Assembly: GCF_008630915.1 (NCBI RefSeq)
Contig: NZ_CP043909.1
Span: forward strand, 1,736,001-1,800,000
DNA length: 64,000 nt
From: Acinetobacter suaedae
GTDB lineage: Bacteria > Pseudomonadota > Gammaproteobacteria > Pseudomonadales > Moraxellaceae
Direction: 5' to 3'
Part shown: positions 26,236 to 34,374 of the stretch, piece after piece
How the letters are laid out: each line of letters begins with the position of its first letter
Position numbering within the stretch: position 1 is the stretch's first letter
Program-made: the position numbers and the translations under genes
Notes under the pieces: model-generated
Told to the model about the DNA's origin: nothing
Database searches by the model: none
Seen by the model: only the letters and a program-made list of their open reading frames with translations

Positions 26236-26751
26236 ATGAACTCCAGTTTTCGTCAACATTTGCAAAAGTGGCGTGCCTTGATCGGCGCGGTAACATTGCT
26301 TTGTTTACTCTGGCATATCTTATTACCAACCATGGTACATACTGGCGTCGTACCCGCACTTTATGCAATGCCATCGCATTGCCAAGTCACAGAGATTCAA
26401 AAAGCCACGCTGCTATCAGCACAAGTGCACAGCAACCATCATAGTGAACATCATCACCATACGATGGAGCAGCATAAACATCACCTTGAGCATGCTCAAC
26501 ATGGTTCGCAACTCAGTGAATATGCACAACAAGTTTATGCACTGGCTAGCCAGATCATGAAACATTGTCCACTGTGCACCTATGGTTTAGATGCAGCCGC
26601 AATTATTCCATTGCTTGGCTTGATACTTATTTTCTTATTGGCTTGGTTTAGTCGTGTACGCTGCCTATGCCATGCGTGGACAAAAGATCTGCACATCCCA
26701 CGTATTTTCTATATATTCCCGATTAAACAAGCACCACCTCTCGCTCTTTAA
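26236..26751 (+). CDS. DUF2946-like His-rich protein
   Basis: The 171-residue protein has an N-terminal membrane segment (ALIGAVTLLCLLWHILLP), then a His-rich stretch of about 30 residues with many HH pairs (SNHHSEHHHHTMEQHKHH), KHCPLCTYGLDAAAIIPLLGL and a second hydrophobic segment with a basic tail. The pair CPLC after a His loop is the DUF2946 pattern, linked in other bacteria to copper and TonB loci. The frame is open from a TTG at 26173, but ATG at 26236 fits the signal start. The TonB receptor follows 75 bases later. Metal binding is inferred. Confidence 0.65.
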   Translation: MNSSFRQHLQKWRALIGAVTLLCLLWHILLPTMVHTGVVPALYAMPSHCQVTEIQKATLLSAQVHSNHHSEHHHHTMEQHKHHLEHAQHGSQLSEYAQQVYALASQIMKHCPLCTYGLDAAAIIPLLGLILIFLLAWFSRVRCLCHAWTKDLHIPRIFYIFPIKQAPPLAL

Positions 26752-26826
26752 ATCGCAATTTTATACATCATATCCAGCCTATCGCTGCGATACAGCTCAC
26801 TTATTGCTATTTATAGAGTTTTCAAA

Positions 26827-28935
26827 ATGACAACTTCTTTTCGTTTGTCCGTCTTAACGGCTGCGTGCCTGTCTGTTACTTATAGTTCATTGGCTATCGC
26901 TGAAGCACCAACACAGGACACTAAAACCTTAGCGACTATTGTGGTCACAGCAAGTCGTGAGGGGGAATCTATCAACAATACCCCTGCTGCAATTAGTCAA
27001 ATTAATAACCAAGCTTTGGCCGACAAAAATGCCACTTTTATCGGGCAATTGGTCAACCAAACCCCTGGCGTTTTGATGAATGACTTGGGTAATGAACAAC
27101 ATATGATGTCGATCCGACAACCAATCACGACTGCAGCAGTTTATCAATATCTTGAAGATGGTATTTCAGTTCGTCCCGTCGGTGTATTTAACCATAATGC
27201 GCTTTATGAACTTAATCTTGCAGGAATTGATCGAATTGAGATCTTACGTGGTCCAGCGAGTAGCTTATATGGAAGTAATGCCATCGGCGGTACGATAAAC
27301 TTTTTAACTAAAGCGCCAAGTCTAAAGCCGACTGCTGAAATCGGTATACTTTCAAGTACGGAAGGTTATCGCCGTCTAGATCTAGGTACATCAAACACTT
27401 TTGCAACTGAATTTGGTGAACATGGTCTACGGTTGTCTGGATACGCAAGTGATCGTGGCGATAGTTGGCAAGATCATGCTGAAAGCAATAAGCAAAGTCT
27501 CACGCTTCGACATGACTGGCGTATTTCTGATGCCACACAAATCAAAAATATCGCGAGCTATAACCACCTAAAAGCAGACATGACAGGAAGCCTAAACGCT
27601 AAAGATTTTAGTGAGCGTCCTGGCTACAGTTATCAGACATTTACCTATCGTGAAGTTGACTCTACTCGCCTGTCTTCGCAAATTAGCCATTCGTGGAATG
27701 ATCTTCATCAAACTCAAGCAACACTGTATTATCGAGACAACACCACAGAACAAAATCCAAGTTATAGCATCCGTACTGACATGCGAAATGGCGTTCCTAC
27801 CGGCACCTATACGGGTCAAACTACATATAATCAGTTCAAATCATACGGTTTAAATTTACAGCATGCTACAAGCTTCGATCAGTTGAAATGGATTGTTGGT
27901 ACGATGGCAGAACATACGCCAAATAAAGCCAAAACTAATGACATTGAAGTATTTCGTGATTCAAAAACACGTATTTATACTGGTTTTCAACCAAGAAAAT
28001 TGCTGCGTGACTTCAATGTAGACGTTGACAATCAGGCCATTTATACCCAACTAAATTGGCAAACATTCGATAACTTAAATCTAGTTGCTGGCGCTCGCTA
28101 CGACTGGATTAAATATGACTATCAGAATAATTTAACGCCATCAAATATCACGGGCGCACCTAACGAAACACGCCGCTTCCATAAAGCCAGCCCACAACTT
28201 GGCTTTATTTGGAATGCACATCCCCTATTGGATATCTATAGCAACTGGTCACAAGGTTTTGTGCCACCGGAGGTCAGTAGTTTATATGGTGCAAATCTGG
28301 TTACACCAAATTTGTCAGAAGCAACATTTAACAATATTGACCTTGGCATACGTTTTAAACTTTTCGATGAACGTTTAGATGGTGAAATTACGCTTTATCG
28401 TTTAGATGGCGAGGATGAGGTGATTAGTTATACCAAACCTGATAATACCCGCGAACCCCGTAATGCAGGTAAAACAAGACATCAAGGGATCGAGATTGGT
28501 GGTACTTGGAATATTTCTGATCAATACGATCAACGCTTAAAACTATCTGGAAGTTGGGCGAAACATGAATTTAAGCAATTTCAGCCATCAGCGAGCTTAA
28601 ATTATAATGGCAATCGTATGCCGAGCTCTCCAAAAGCTTTCGGTACTGTTGAATATCAGATTAAACCCATTCCTGAGTTGTTGTTATCAGCAGAAGGAAT
28701 TTATGTCGGTTCATACTGGATCAATGATGCCAATACCGAAAAATATGATGGGCATACAGTATTAAATCTACGTGCAACTTATCGCCATAATGCATATGAG
28801 ATCTATGGTCATATCATCAATGCCGCAGATGTACATTATGCTGAAAGTACTTCATTTAGTAATAATCAGGCGAGCTTTACACCTGCGGCACCGCGTACCT
28901 ATTTATTAGGTTTACGTTATCATTTTGGAAAATAG
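26827..28935 (+). CDS. TonB-dependent outer-membrane receptor
   Basis: The 702-residue outer-membrane receptor has a signal peptide (to about SLAIAEA), a TonB box like TLATIVVTASR, a plug domain (IEILRGPASSLYGSNAIGGTINFLT) and a beta-barrel that ends GLRYHFGK. The substrate is not clear. The DUF2946 gene upstream suggests copper, while the adjoining cob genes suggest corrinoids; no cobalamin riboswitch is visible in the 75-base leader. A 702-residue length fits metal-chelate receptors of the Cir/FepA size. A palindrome follows the stop. Confidence 0.85.
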   Translation: MTTSFRLSVLTAACLSVTYSSLAIAEAPTQDTKTLATIVVTASREGESINNTPAAISQINNQALADKNATFIGQLVNQTPGVLMNDLGNEQHMMSIRQPITTAAVYQYLEDGISVRPVGVFNHNALYELNLAGIDRIEILRGPASSLYGSNAIGGTINFLTKAPSLKPTAEIGILSSTEGYRRLDLGTSNTFATEFGEHGLRLSGYASDRGDSWQDHAESNKQSLTLRHDWRISDATQIKNIASYNHLKADMTGSLNAKDFSERPGYSYQTFTYREVDSTRLSSQISHSWNDLHQTQATLYYRDNTTEQNPSYSIRTDMRNGVPTGTYTGQTTYNQFKSYGLNLQHATSFDQLKWIVGTMAEHTPNKAKTNDIEVFRDSKTRIYTGFQPRKLLRDFNVDVDNQAIYTQLNWQTFDNLNLVAGARYDWIKYDYQNNLTPSNITGAPNETRRFHKASPQLGFIWNAHPLLDIYSNWSQGFVPPEVSSLYGANLVTPNLSEATFNNIDLGIRFKLFDERLDGEITLYRLDGEDEVISYTKPDNTREPRNAGKTRHQGIEIGGTWNISDQYDQRLKLSGSWAKHEFKQFQPSASLNYNGNRMPSSPKAFGTVEYQIKPIPELLLSAEGIYVGSYWINDANTEKYDGHTVLNLRATYRHNAYEIYGHIINAADVHYAESTSFSNNQASFTPAAPRTYLLGLRYHFGK

Positions 28936-28943
28936 TGAAGCAT

Positions 28944-28967
28944 GGTACAGCAGCATGCTGCTGTACC
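28944..28967. terminator. Perfect palindrome between convergent TonB receptor and cobS
   Basis: GGTACAGCAG (28944-28953) pairs with CTGCTGTACC (28958-28967) around CATG. No clear T run on either side, so it may act through structure alone. Confidence 0.55.
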
Positions 28968-28975
28968 TACTCGTG

Positions 28976-29794
28976 TTATAAATAATAAAATGCAATTAAG
29001 AAACTCATCAATACACATACCTCCGACAACTCGATCGAAGCACCGACTGTATCACCTGTAATACCAGAAATCCTTTCAATAAATTTCTTACGCAAATAAA
29101 AAAGTGCCAATAAAAACAAGACTAAACTGACAACACCTCGCCAACCAAACACACAAAGAAATGATAATGTAATTACAAATACAATCCATGATAATGCCTT
29201 AGGTATTAAATCAGCAATAGAGCGTCCTAACCCATGTTGACGGACATACGTGGTGGTTAAGAAGAAAAATAAGGCTGCACTACGACCAATTGCTGGCACA
29301 ACAATCAGAAAAGCAGACAATTGTTGCTCTAATAATACATAAATGGCTGCAAATTTAAGCAAGCAGATCATCACTAAACTTAAAACCCCAATGGGTCCAC
29401 ATGCTGGATCCTTCATAATGTTTAAAGTGCGTTCTTTGTCACCAAAACCACCAACCCATGCATCTGCCGTATCCGCAAGCCCATCAAGGTGTAAGCCCCC
29501 CGTTAGCCAAATCCATAATATAAGTATGATGCTCGCCAGTAATATGGTTGGCAATTTGAATAGTAAGATTGAACTTATACATAAAACCAGACCAATCAAC
29601 AGTCCAATAAAAGGATAAAATAGAATAGCTTGTGCCTTTTGTTGCTCAGTGGGTATTGTTTTTAATTGAATAGGGAAAACAGTTAAAAATTGCAAAGCAA
29701 TCCAAAAAGGTGTCATGCTAAAAATCTCAGCCAAATCAGGTATTATTTGACCATTATGAGGAAATAAAAATGGGAATAGCAAGCCTATTCCCAT
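28976..29794 (-). CDS. cobS: Adenosylcobinamide-GDP ribazoletransferase
   Basis: The 272-residue inner-membrane enzyme joins adenosylcobinamide-GDP to alpha-ribazole, the last nucleotide-loop step of cobalamin assembly. Family marks: FPIQLKTIPTEQQKAQAILFYP, the DGLADTADAWVGG motif with acidic residues, and several helices. The start at 29792-29794 may be upstream of the true one, since the N-terminus is longer than usual (family about 250); the ATG at 29717-29719 (MTPFWIALQFLTVFPIQL) is also plausible. It lies 21 bases after the histidine acid phosphatase stop on the same strand. Confidence 0.9.
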   Translation of the reverse strand: MGIGLLFPFLFPHNGQIIPDLAEIFSMTPFWIALQFLTVFPIQLKTIPTEQQKAQAILFYPFIGLLIGLVLCISSILLFKLPTILLASIILILWIWLTGGLHLDGLADTADAWVGGFGDKERTLNIMKDPACGPIGVLSLVMICLLKFAAIYVLLEQQLSAFLIVVPAIGRSAALFFFLTTTYVRQHGLGRSIADLIPKALSWIVFVITLSFLCVFGWRGVVSLVLFLLALFYLRKKFIERISGITGDTVGASIELSEVCVLMSFLIAFYYL

Positions 29795-29815
29795 CCTAAA
29801 ATCATAAAAGTTAAT

Positions 29816-31402
29816 TTATTGAACTTCATAACATTGTTTAAGTTTTAAATAATCATAATAAAAACTATTTGTTCGATATCTCGCATAATTACAAGCTGAT
29901 TTAAACAATGTCTCTTTTTCATTGTAGTACATCTTCACTAAAGTATGCCCTTGAGCATTTTGATAGATATCCCATTGTACATTGGCAGCCATTGGAGAAA
30001 CTATCTCACCTCTCCATGGGCTATTGTTATAATTATAAGTTTGATGCAATGCTAAGGGTTGCATCATATTAAACAACTCCAAGCTCGTTGCTAAAGGAAT
30101 AATGATTTCAGCATGCGCAAAACGTAAAACTGCACGATGTGATTGTTGTTTATCTACAACCACGTCGACCTGCTTAAACAGATCTTGTTTCAATCCCTGT
30201 GCAATTGCACTGGTGATTTGATTCGACTCGCTAAAACTTGGCCCTTTTTCATAGAAATCATTGGCATCATTAAATTCCGCATAAAATTTTGCTGCTTCTA
30301 TCGGCATATACTTATCAAAATCAACACCTTTTAATTCTTCTTGCATCCCTCCCATAATGGAATAAAGCTCATATAAATATGCGGCAGCATCCACAGCACT
30401 AGCAATACTATTTTTGCCTTTTCCTTTTTCAGTGATGGTTTCTCCATTTGGTGCAATTACACTGTACGAACCACTATTACTAAATGTATAAGCGTCACTG
30501 CTCCCCAACTTTTGAATAAATTCAGTCTTAAAAATTGGTGTGAGTACTTGCATTGCAACAGTCTGAGCACGAGTATCACTCTCTAATTCTTTGAGTTTAA
30601 GCGCTAAACCTTGATCTTCTTCAGCAAATTCCTGATAAGCCAGGCTCGCATCATAAATGGCTTTTTCTTGCTCAGATAAAGATTCAGCCAAATCTTGATC
30701 TGCCGTTAACTTATGAAAATAAAGCTTAAAGCGATCAACACCACCATTTTCAACAGTTGGTATACTTTCACTAGTCAAACTGATATATGAAATCGGTGTA
30801 ATTTTGTCTTTAAGCTGAGGTTGCTGTTGAATCAGTTCATCTGTAAAGAACTTCGCACTATCTACAGCGCGATCGACACCTGAACTTTGTACCAATATAG
30901 ATGATGACTGAGTGTCTGCTGCTTTAAATAAATTCGGTAAACGTTGTAATAATCGATCCGCAATCCCCCTATGTTCTAAAATACCTGTCAGACTTTCATT
31001 ACCATAGCCATATTGGCGAATACCATCTACGCCATACCCCAGTAGAATATTCGCCTTCATCATACTTTCTAAATCGGCACCGAGTTTTTCACCCAATGGT
31101 GTCAAAGCATTTTCTGCTTTAGCTTGTTTCCAAAGGTTATAAAGTGCTAAATCATATTTGATACTGGACAAACCTCGGGAACCATGACGTGCAACTAATT
31201 CAGTAAAAACTGGTTCAAATCCTTGTGGAATTGGCTCATATTTTTTTAGATCTTGTAAAGGCTGATAAGGTGTTTTAGTTTGATAATATTTTGATGGCGT
31301 ATTATTTTCAGGCGTTGTTTGTGATTGTTGATGATTATCATTATTACATGCGGCCAACAATACACTTGCGCATAACACACTGCTTTTAAATAATATATTC
31401 AT
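29816..31402 (-). CDS. Histidine acid phosphatase, lipoprotein
   Basis: The 528-residue protein has a signal peptide with lipobox LLAAC (VLCASVLLAACNN), so it is membrane-anchored in the periplasm or outer membrane. Phosphatase site RHGxR is in ELVARHGSRGLSS; the distal HAE motif is in FAHAEIIIPLA. The family includes AppA phytase and inositol-polyphosphate phosphatases; the substrate is unknown. It sits inside the cob region but has a different role, perhaps supplying phosphate. A Pho-like pair of repeats (31453-31470) lies upstream. The nearest upstream gene ends 107 bases away. Confidence 0.85.
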   Translation of the reverse strand: MNILFKSSVLCASVLLAACNNDNHQQSQTTPENNTPSKYYQTKTPYQPLQDLKKYEPIPQGFEPVFTELVARHGSRGLSSIKYDLALYNLWKQAKAENALTPLGEKLGADLESMMKANILLGYGVDGIRQYGYGNESLTGILEHRGIADRLLQRLPNLFKAADTQSSSILVQSSGVDRAVDSAKFFTDELIQQQPQLKDKITPISYISLTSESIPTVENGGVDRFKLYFHKLTADQDLAESLSEQEKAIYDASLAYQEFAEEDQGLALKLKELESDTRAQTVAMQVLTPIFKTEFIQKLGSSDAYTFSNSGSYSVIAPNGETITEKGKGKNSIASAVDAAAYLYELYSIMGGMQEELKGVDFDKYMPIEAAKFYAEFNDANDFYEKGPSFSESNQITSAIAQGLKQDLFKQVDVVVDKQQSHRAVLRFAHAEIIIPLATSLELFNMMQPLALHQTYNYNNSPWRGEIVSPMAANVQWDIYQNAQGHTLVKMYYNEKETLFKSACNYARYRTNSFYYDYLKLKQCYEVQ

Positions 31403-31452
31403 GAATTATTTGCTTATAGATAAAGAAGTGCCATGTATCATAGACAGGAGCA

Positions 31453-31470
31453 ATGACAGTTCTATGAAAT
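31453..31470 (-). promoter_or_regulatory. Possible PhoB-type repeats before the acid phosphatase
   Basis: On the minus strand ATTTCAT and CTGTCAT stand 4 bases apart (7-4-7 layout); the second matches the Pho unit exactly, the first in five of seven bases. The gene encodes a phosphatase, so the role is plausible but the site is weak. Confidence 0.35.
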
Positions 31471-31509
31471 TACTTACTAAAAGAATTTAAATGTCATCTT
31501 ATTTTAAAA

Positions 31510-32127
31510 CTAAAAAATTAATGACCTTTCTTCAAAAAGAATTTCATTTTTGACTTGGAGTAAATCAAATCGAGAAAGCTGACCCAGTTCAGCTGGCATT
31601 TTTAATAACTCATCTAAGTTATGTTGTCTTGCTAAACAAGTTAGTAACTTTATTACCCCTCCGTGCGTAACAATCAAAGCAGTTTTCCAATTATTGTCCT
31701 GCATTTGCTGATGAATTTGTTTAAAACCAATCAAAAGTCGTTGTTGGAATCGCGCTAAAGGCTCACCATTTGGTGCTTGATATTGAGTCGGGAATTGCCA
31801 AAAATTTGCCAGTAACTCAGGAGTCGTTTCATAAATCCTTTGAGTTGAAACACCTTCCCAATCACCAAAATACATTTCTTTGATATTTTCATTGATCAAT
31901 AGCGGGCGTTGTAATTGATTTGCCAAATTTTCAGCAAAAAGACGGCAACGTTGCAGAGGGGAACTAATGATGACATCCCAATACTGCTGAGCGTCAAGAT
32001 AACCTTGAACGGTTGTTTGCATCTGTAACCAACCCTGCTCGGTCAATTCATCATCAAGGTGTCCACGTAAAGTATGACTTTGCGTTGTTTCACCATGACG
32101 CAATAGATCAATCTGCAACTTTATCAC
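31510..32127 (-). CDS. cobC: Alpha-ribazole phosphatase / phosphoglycerate mutase-like
   Basis: The 205-residue histidine phosphatase has LLRHGETTQSHTLRGHLDDELT at the N-terminus, with the RHG motif, and a second His in ALIVTHGGVIKLL. It removes phosphate from alpha-ribazole-5'-phosphate in cobalamin assembly. Assignment rests on the motif plus overlap (20 bases) with cobT on the same strand. Confidence 0.88.
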   Translation of the reverse strand: MIKLQIDLLRHGETTQSHTLRGHLDDELTEQGWLQMQTTVQGYLDAQQYWDVIISSPLQRCRLFAENLANQLQRPLLINENIKEMYFGDWEGVSTQRIYETTPELLANFWQFPTQYQAPNGEPLARFQQRLLIGFKQIHQQMQDNNWKTALIVTHGGVIKLLTCLARQHNLDELLKMPAELGQLSRFDLLQVKNEILFEERSLIF

Positions 32128-33187
32128 CTGTTACGGCTGCTTCTGCAAAGGTTGCCATCTGATTATGTAGTACACAAGCAAGTTGAATCATTGACAACGC
32201 TGCACCGGCACCACTGCCTTCACCTAATCGTAAATTCATATTTAAAATGGGTTGAGCATTGAGTTCTTTTAGGATTCGTTGATGCCCATACTCAGCAGAT
32301 TGATGACCAAACAGCATCCAATCTCTCACACTAGGTTGAATACGCACTGCACATAAAGCCGCCACAGAACTAATAAAGCCATCAACAACAATCGGCATAC
32401 CGATCTGAGCACAACGAAGATAGGCGCCAGTCATTGCGGCAATTTCTAGACCACCAACCGCTGCAAGTATTTTTAAAGCATTATTGCCAATATTTGGTGC
32501 ATGAAGTTTTATAGCTTGATGAATGACTGCAATTTTGTGCTGAAGTTGTTGATTGTTAATTCCTGTACCGACACCGGTTAATTGCTCAGGACTTTCATTT
32601 ATTAATAAACTTGCCATTGCAGATGCGGAACAGGTATTTCCAATACCCATCTCACCAGCAATAAAGATATCTGCTGCTTGAGATTGTGCCAAATCAACAC
32701 TGTGTTTACCTAATTCCATTGCGGCAATGCATTCTTGCTCAGTCATTGCAGCGTGTTTAGTGAAGTTCGCCGTACCAGCTCGAATACAATGGCGCTCAAC
32801 ACCAACATAATCATAGACATCACCCACCGTACCGCAATCAATCACTTGCAAGTGTGCCTGATGATATTGGGCAATGACGCTAATCGCAGCGCCACCAGAA
32901 GCAAAGTTTTGAAGCATTTGCCGTGTCACAGCTTGAGGATAAGCAGAAATATTTTCTTCAACTACACCATGATCACCAGCAAAGATAGTAATCCATGGCT
33001 TCTGAATCCAAGGTTGAATAGTTCCTTGTAAACTCGCAAGTTGAATCGCAATTTGCTCCAACTGACCTAATGCACCTGTTGGCTTAGTCAATTGCGACTG
33101 ACGATACTCAGCTTGTGATTTTACTGCTAAATCTGGATGTTTAATTGTTTCTAACCACCAAGCTTGTTCTGACATTTTATTGCTCAT
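32108..33187 (-). CDS. cobT: Nicotinate-nucleotide-dimethylbenzimidazole phosphoribosyltransferase
   Basis: The 359-residue enzyme makes alpha-ribazole-5'-phosphate from dimethylbenzimidazole and nicotinate mononucleotide. Marks: KPTGALGQLEQIAIQLA near the N-terminus, FAGDHGVVEENISAYP, GEMGIGNTCSASAM and the C-terminal GEGSGAGAALSMI, with the catalytic Glu in the LGEGSGAG segment. Length normal. Overlaps cobU by 11 bases and cobC by 20 bases, so it is cotranscribed. Confidence 0.94.
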   Translation of the reverse strand: MSNKMSEQAWWLETIKHPDLAVKSQAEYRQSQLTKPTGALGQLEQIAIQLASLQGTIQPWIQKPWITIFAGDHGVVEENISAYPQAVTRQMLQNFASGGAAISVIAQYHQAHLQVIDCGTVGDVYDYVGVERHCIRAGTANFTKHAAMTEQECIAAMELGKHSVDLAQSQAADIFIAGEMGIGNTCSASAMASLLINESPEQLTGVGTGINNQQLQHKIAVIHQAIKLHAPNIGNNALKILAAVGGLEIAAMTGAYLRCAQIGMPIVVDGFISSVAALCAVRIQPSVRDWMLFGHQSAEYGHQRILKELNAQPILNMNLRLGEGSGAGAALSMIQLACVLHNQMATFAEAAVTGDKVAD

Positions 33188-33701
33188 CTTTTAAAATCAT
33201 AGGAAATCCCGCCACACAAAACATCACTTTGTTTGCTAATTGCCCCAAAGTTTGATGTAAGCGCCCTGCTTCATCGACAAATCGACGACTGATTTCCCCC
33301 ATTGGAACTACACCAAGCCCTGTTTCATTGCTCACTAAAATAATTTGCGATTTAAGTTTGGGCAGCACACTTAATAGCTGATCTATTTGTTGTGAATATA
33401 AGTTCGAATCTTCAGCTAACAAGAGATTGGTTAACCACAAAGTGAGACAATCAACCAAAATAATGTGATTCTCCTGATCTATTTGTAAAAGCTGATCTGC
33501 CAGAAATATTGGCTCTTCACTTAATTTCCAATGCTGGGGTCTTTGCTGTTGATGATGCTGAATACGCTGTTGCATTTCCTCATCTAAAGGCTGTGCCGTT
33601 GCAACATAGACCACCAATAGACCACTTTCTGTCGCAATTTTCTCAGCTAAACGGCTTTTACCTGAACGCGCACCACCTAGAATTAATTGCAACATATTCA
33701 A
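33177..33701 (-). CDS. cobU: Adenosylcobinamide kinase / guanylyltransferase
   Basis: The 174-residue bifunctional enzyme phosphorylates adenosylcobinamide and attaches GMP. P-loop GGARSGKSRLAE, then VVYVATAQPLDEEMQQRI, LVDCLTLWLTNLL and the C-terminal VSNETGLGVVPMGEISRRF are all diagnostic. Also called CobP. Overlaps the 2H phosphoesterase gene by 4 bases and cobT by 11. Confidence 0.94.
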   Translation of the reverse strand: MNMLQLILGGARSGKSRLAEKIATESGLLVVYVATAQPLDEEMQQRIQHHQQQRPQHWKLSEEPIFLADQLLQIDQENHIILVDCLTLWLTNLLLAEDSNLYSQQIDQLLSVLPKLKSQIILVSNETGLGVVPMGEISRRFVDEAGRLHQTLGQLANKVMFCVAGFPMILKDEQ

Positions 33702-34294
33702 CCCAATTTGACTTGATGATAAGGATACAGTAATCCTTGTAAAATCTGAGCGTTATAATAACCGAAAGTCAACTGATTGACCTGAACTTTAATTTTTTGG
33801 ATTGTTAAGGCTTGAATACGCTCTAGAACTAATTCGCTTGACCAAGCCTCGCGATAAAGCCCCAAGGTGATATGTGGGCAATAGATCGGTGCAGCAATTT
33901 CGTCCTTAACTTGATACAAACTCTTTCGTATCTTATCTAATGTATTTTGAGAGTCTCTAATTTGTACAAATAAAGCGCTACTAAAACTATCAATATGTGA
34001 CAGTTCCAGCTCAAAACCATCTAATTCTAATGCTTCTAATATTTTGATTTGTTGATTGAGCTGAATAATTTCAAAATCATCATTGTACTGTGCTGGTTCC
34101 TCTGTCAAGAAACCAGCAACAAACAAAGTGATATGATATTGACGTAGATTAGGCGTTATCAATAAATCCGCAAAATGTTGTTGTAATTGGTCTAAATGTT
34201 GGATCAACTCAGGGGGATTAATCTGGATATACCACACGCCATAATTACAGCGTCCACGATGCCATTCATGATAATCGTGGTTTGCTGTAGCCAT
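33698..34294 (-). CDS. 2H phosphoesterase superfamily protein (2'-5' RNA ligase-like)
   Basis: The protein has about 198 residues. Two HxT motifs are seen, YHITLFV (about residue 74) and CPHITLGLY (about 149), the paired catalytic His of the 2H superfamily (LigT, cyclic phosphodiesterase). The frame runs up to GTG at 34321; ATG at 34294 gives MATANHDYHEWHRGRCNYG and is chosen, though neither has a strong SD. Its stop overlaps the cobU start by 4 bases, so it is the first gene of the cob operon. A role in cobalamin metabolism is inference from context; RNA or cyclic nucleotide substrates are the family norm. Confidence 0.7.
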   Translation of the reverse strand: MATANHDYHEWHRGRCNYGVWYIQINPPELIQHLDQLQQHFADLLITPNLRQYHITLFVAGFLTEEPAQYNDDFEIIQLNQQIKILEALELDGFELELSHIDSFSSALFVQIRDSQNTLDKIRKSLYQVKDEIAAPIYCPHITLGLYREAWSSELVLERIQALTIQKIKVQVNQLTFGYYNAQILQGLLYPYHQVKLG

Positions 34295-34374
34295 CAGTTT
34301 TGTTGATGCTTGTAATAACACAACATTTGAACATAGTTAAAGTTGTGTTATTCAAGCATAGATTGCTCTAAACT

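Noticed and set aside
26752..26826. Cobalamin riboswitch before the TonB receptor
   Set aside because: The leader is only 75 bases and has none of the expected long conserved box; I see no riboswitch structure.
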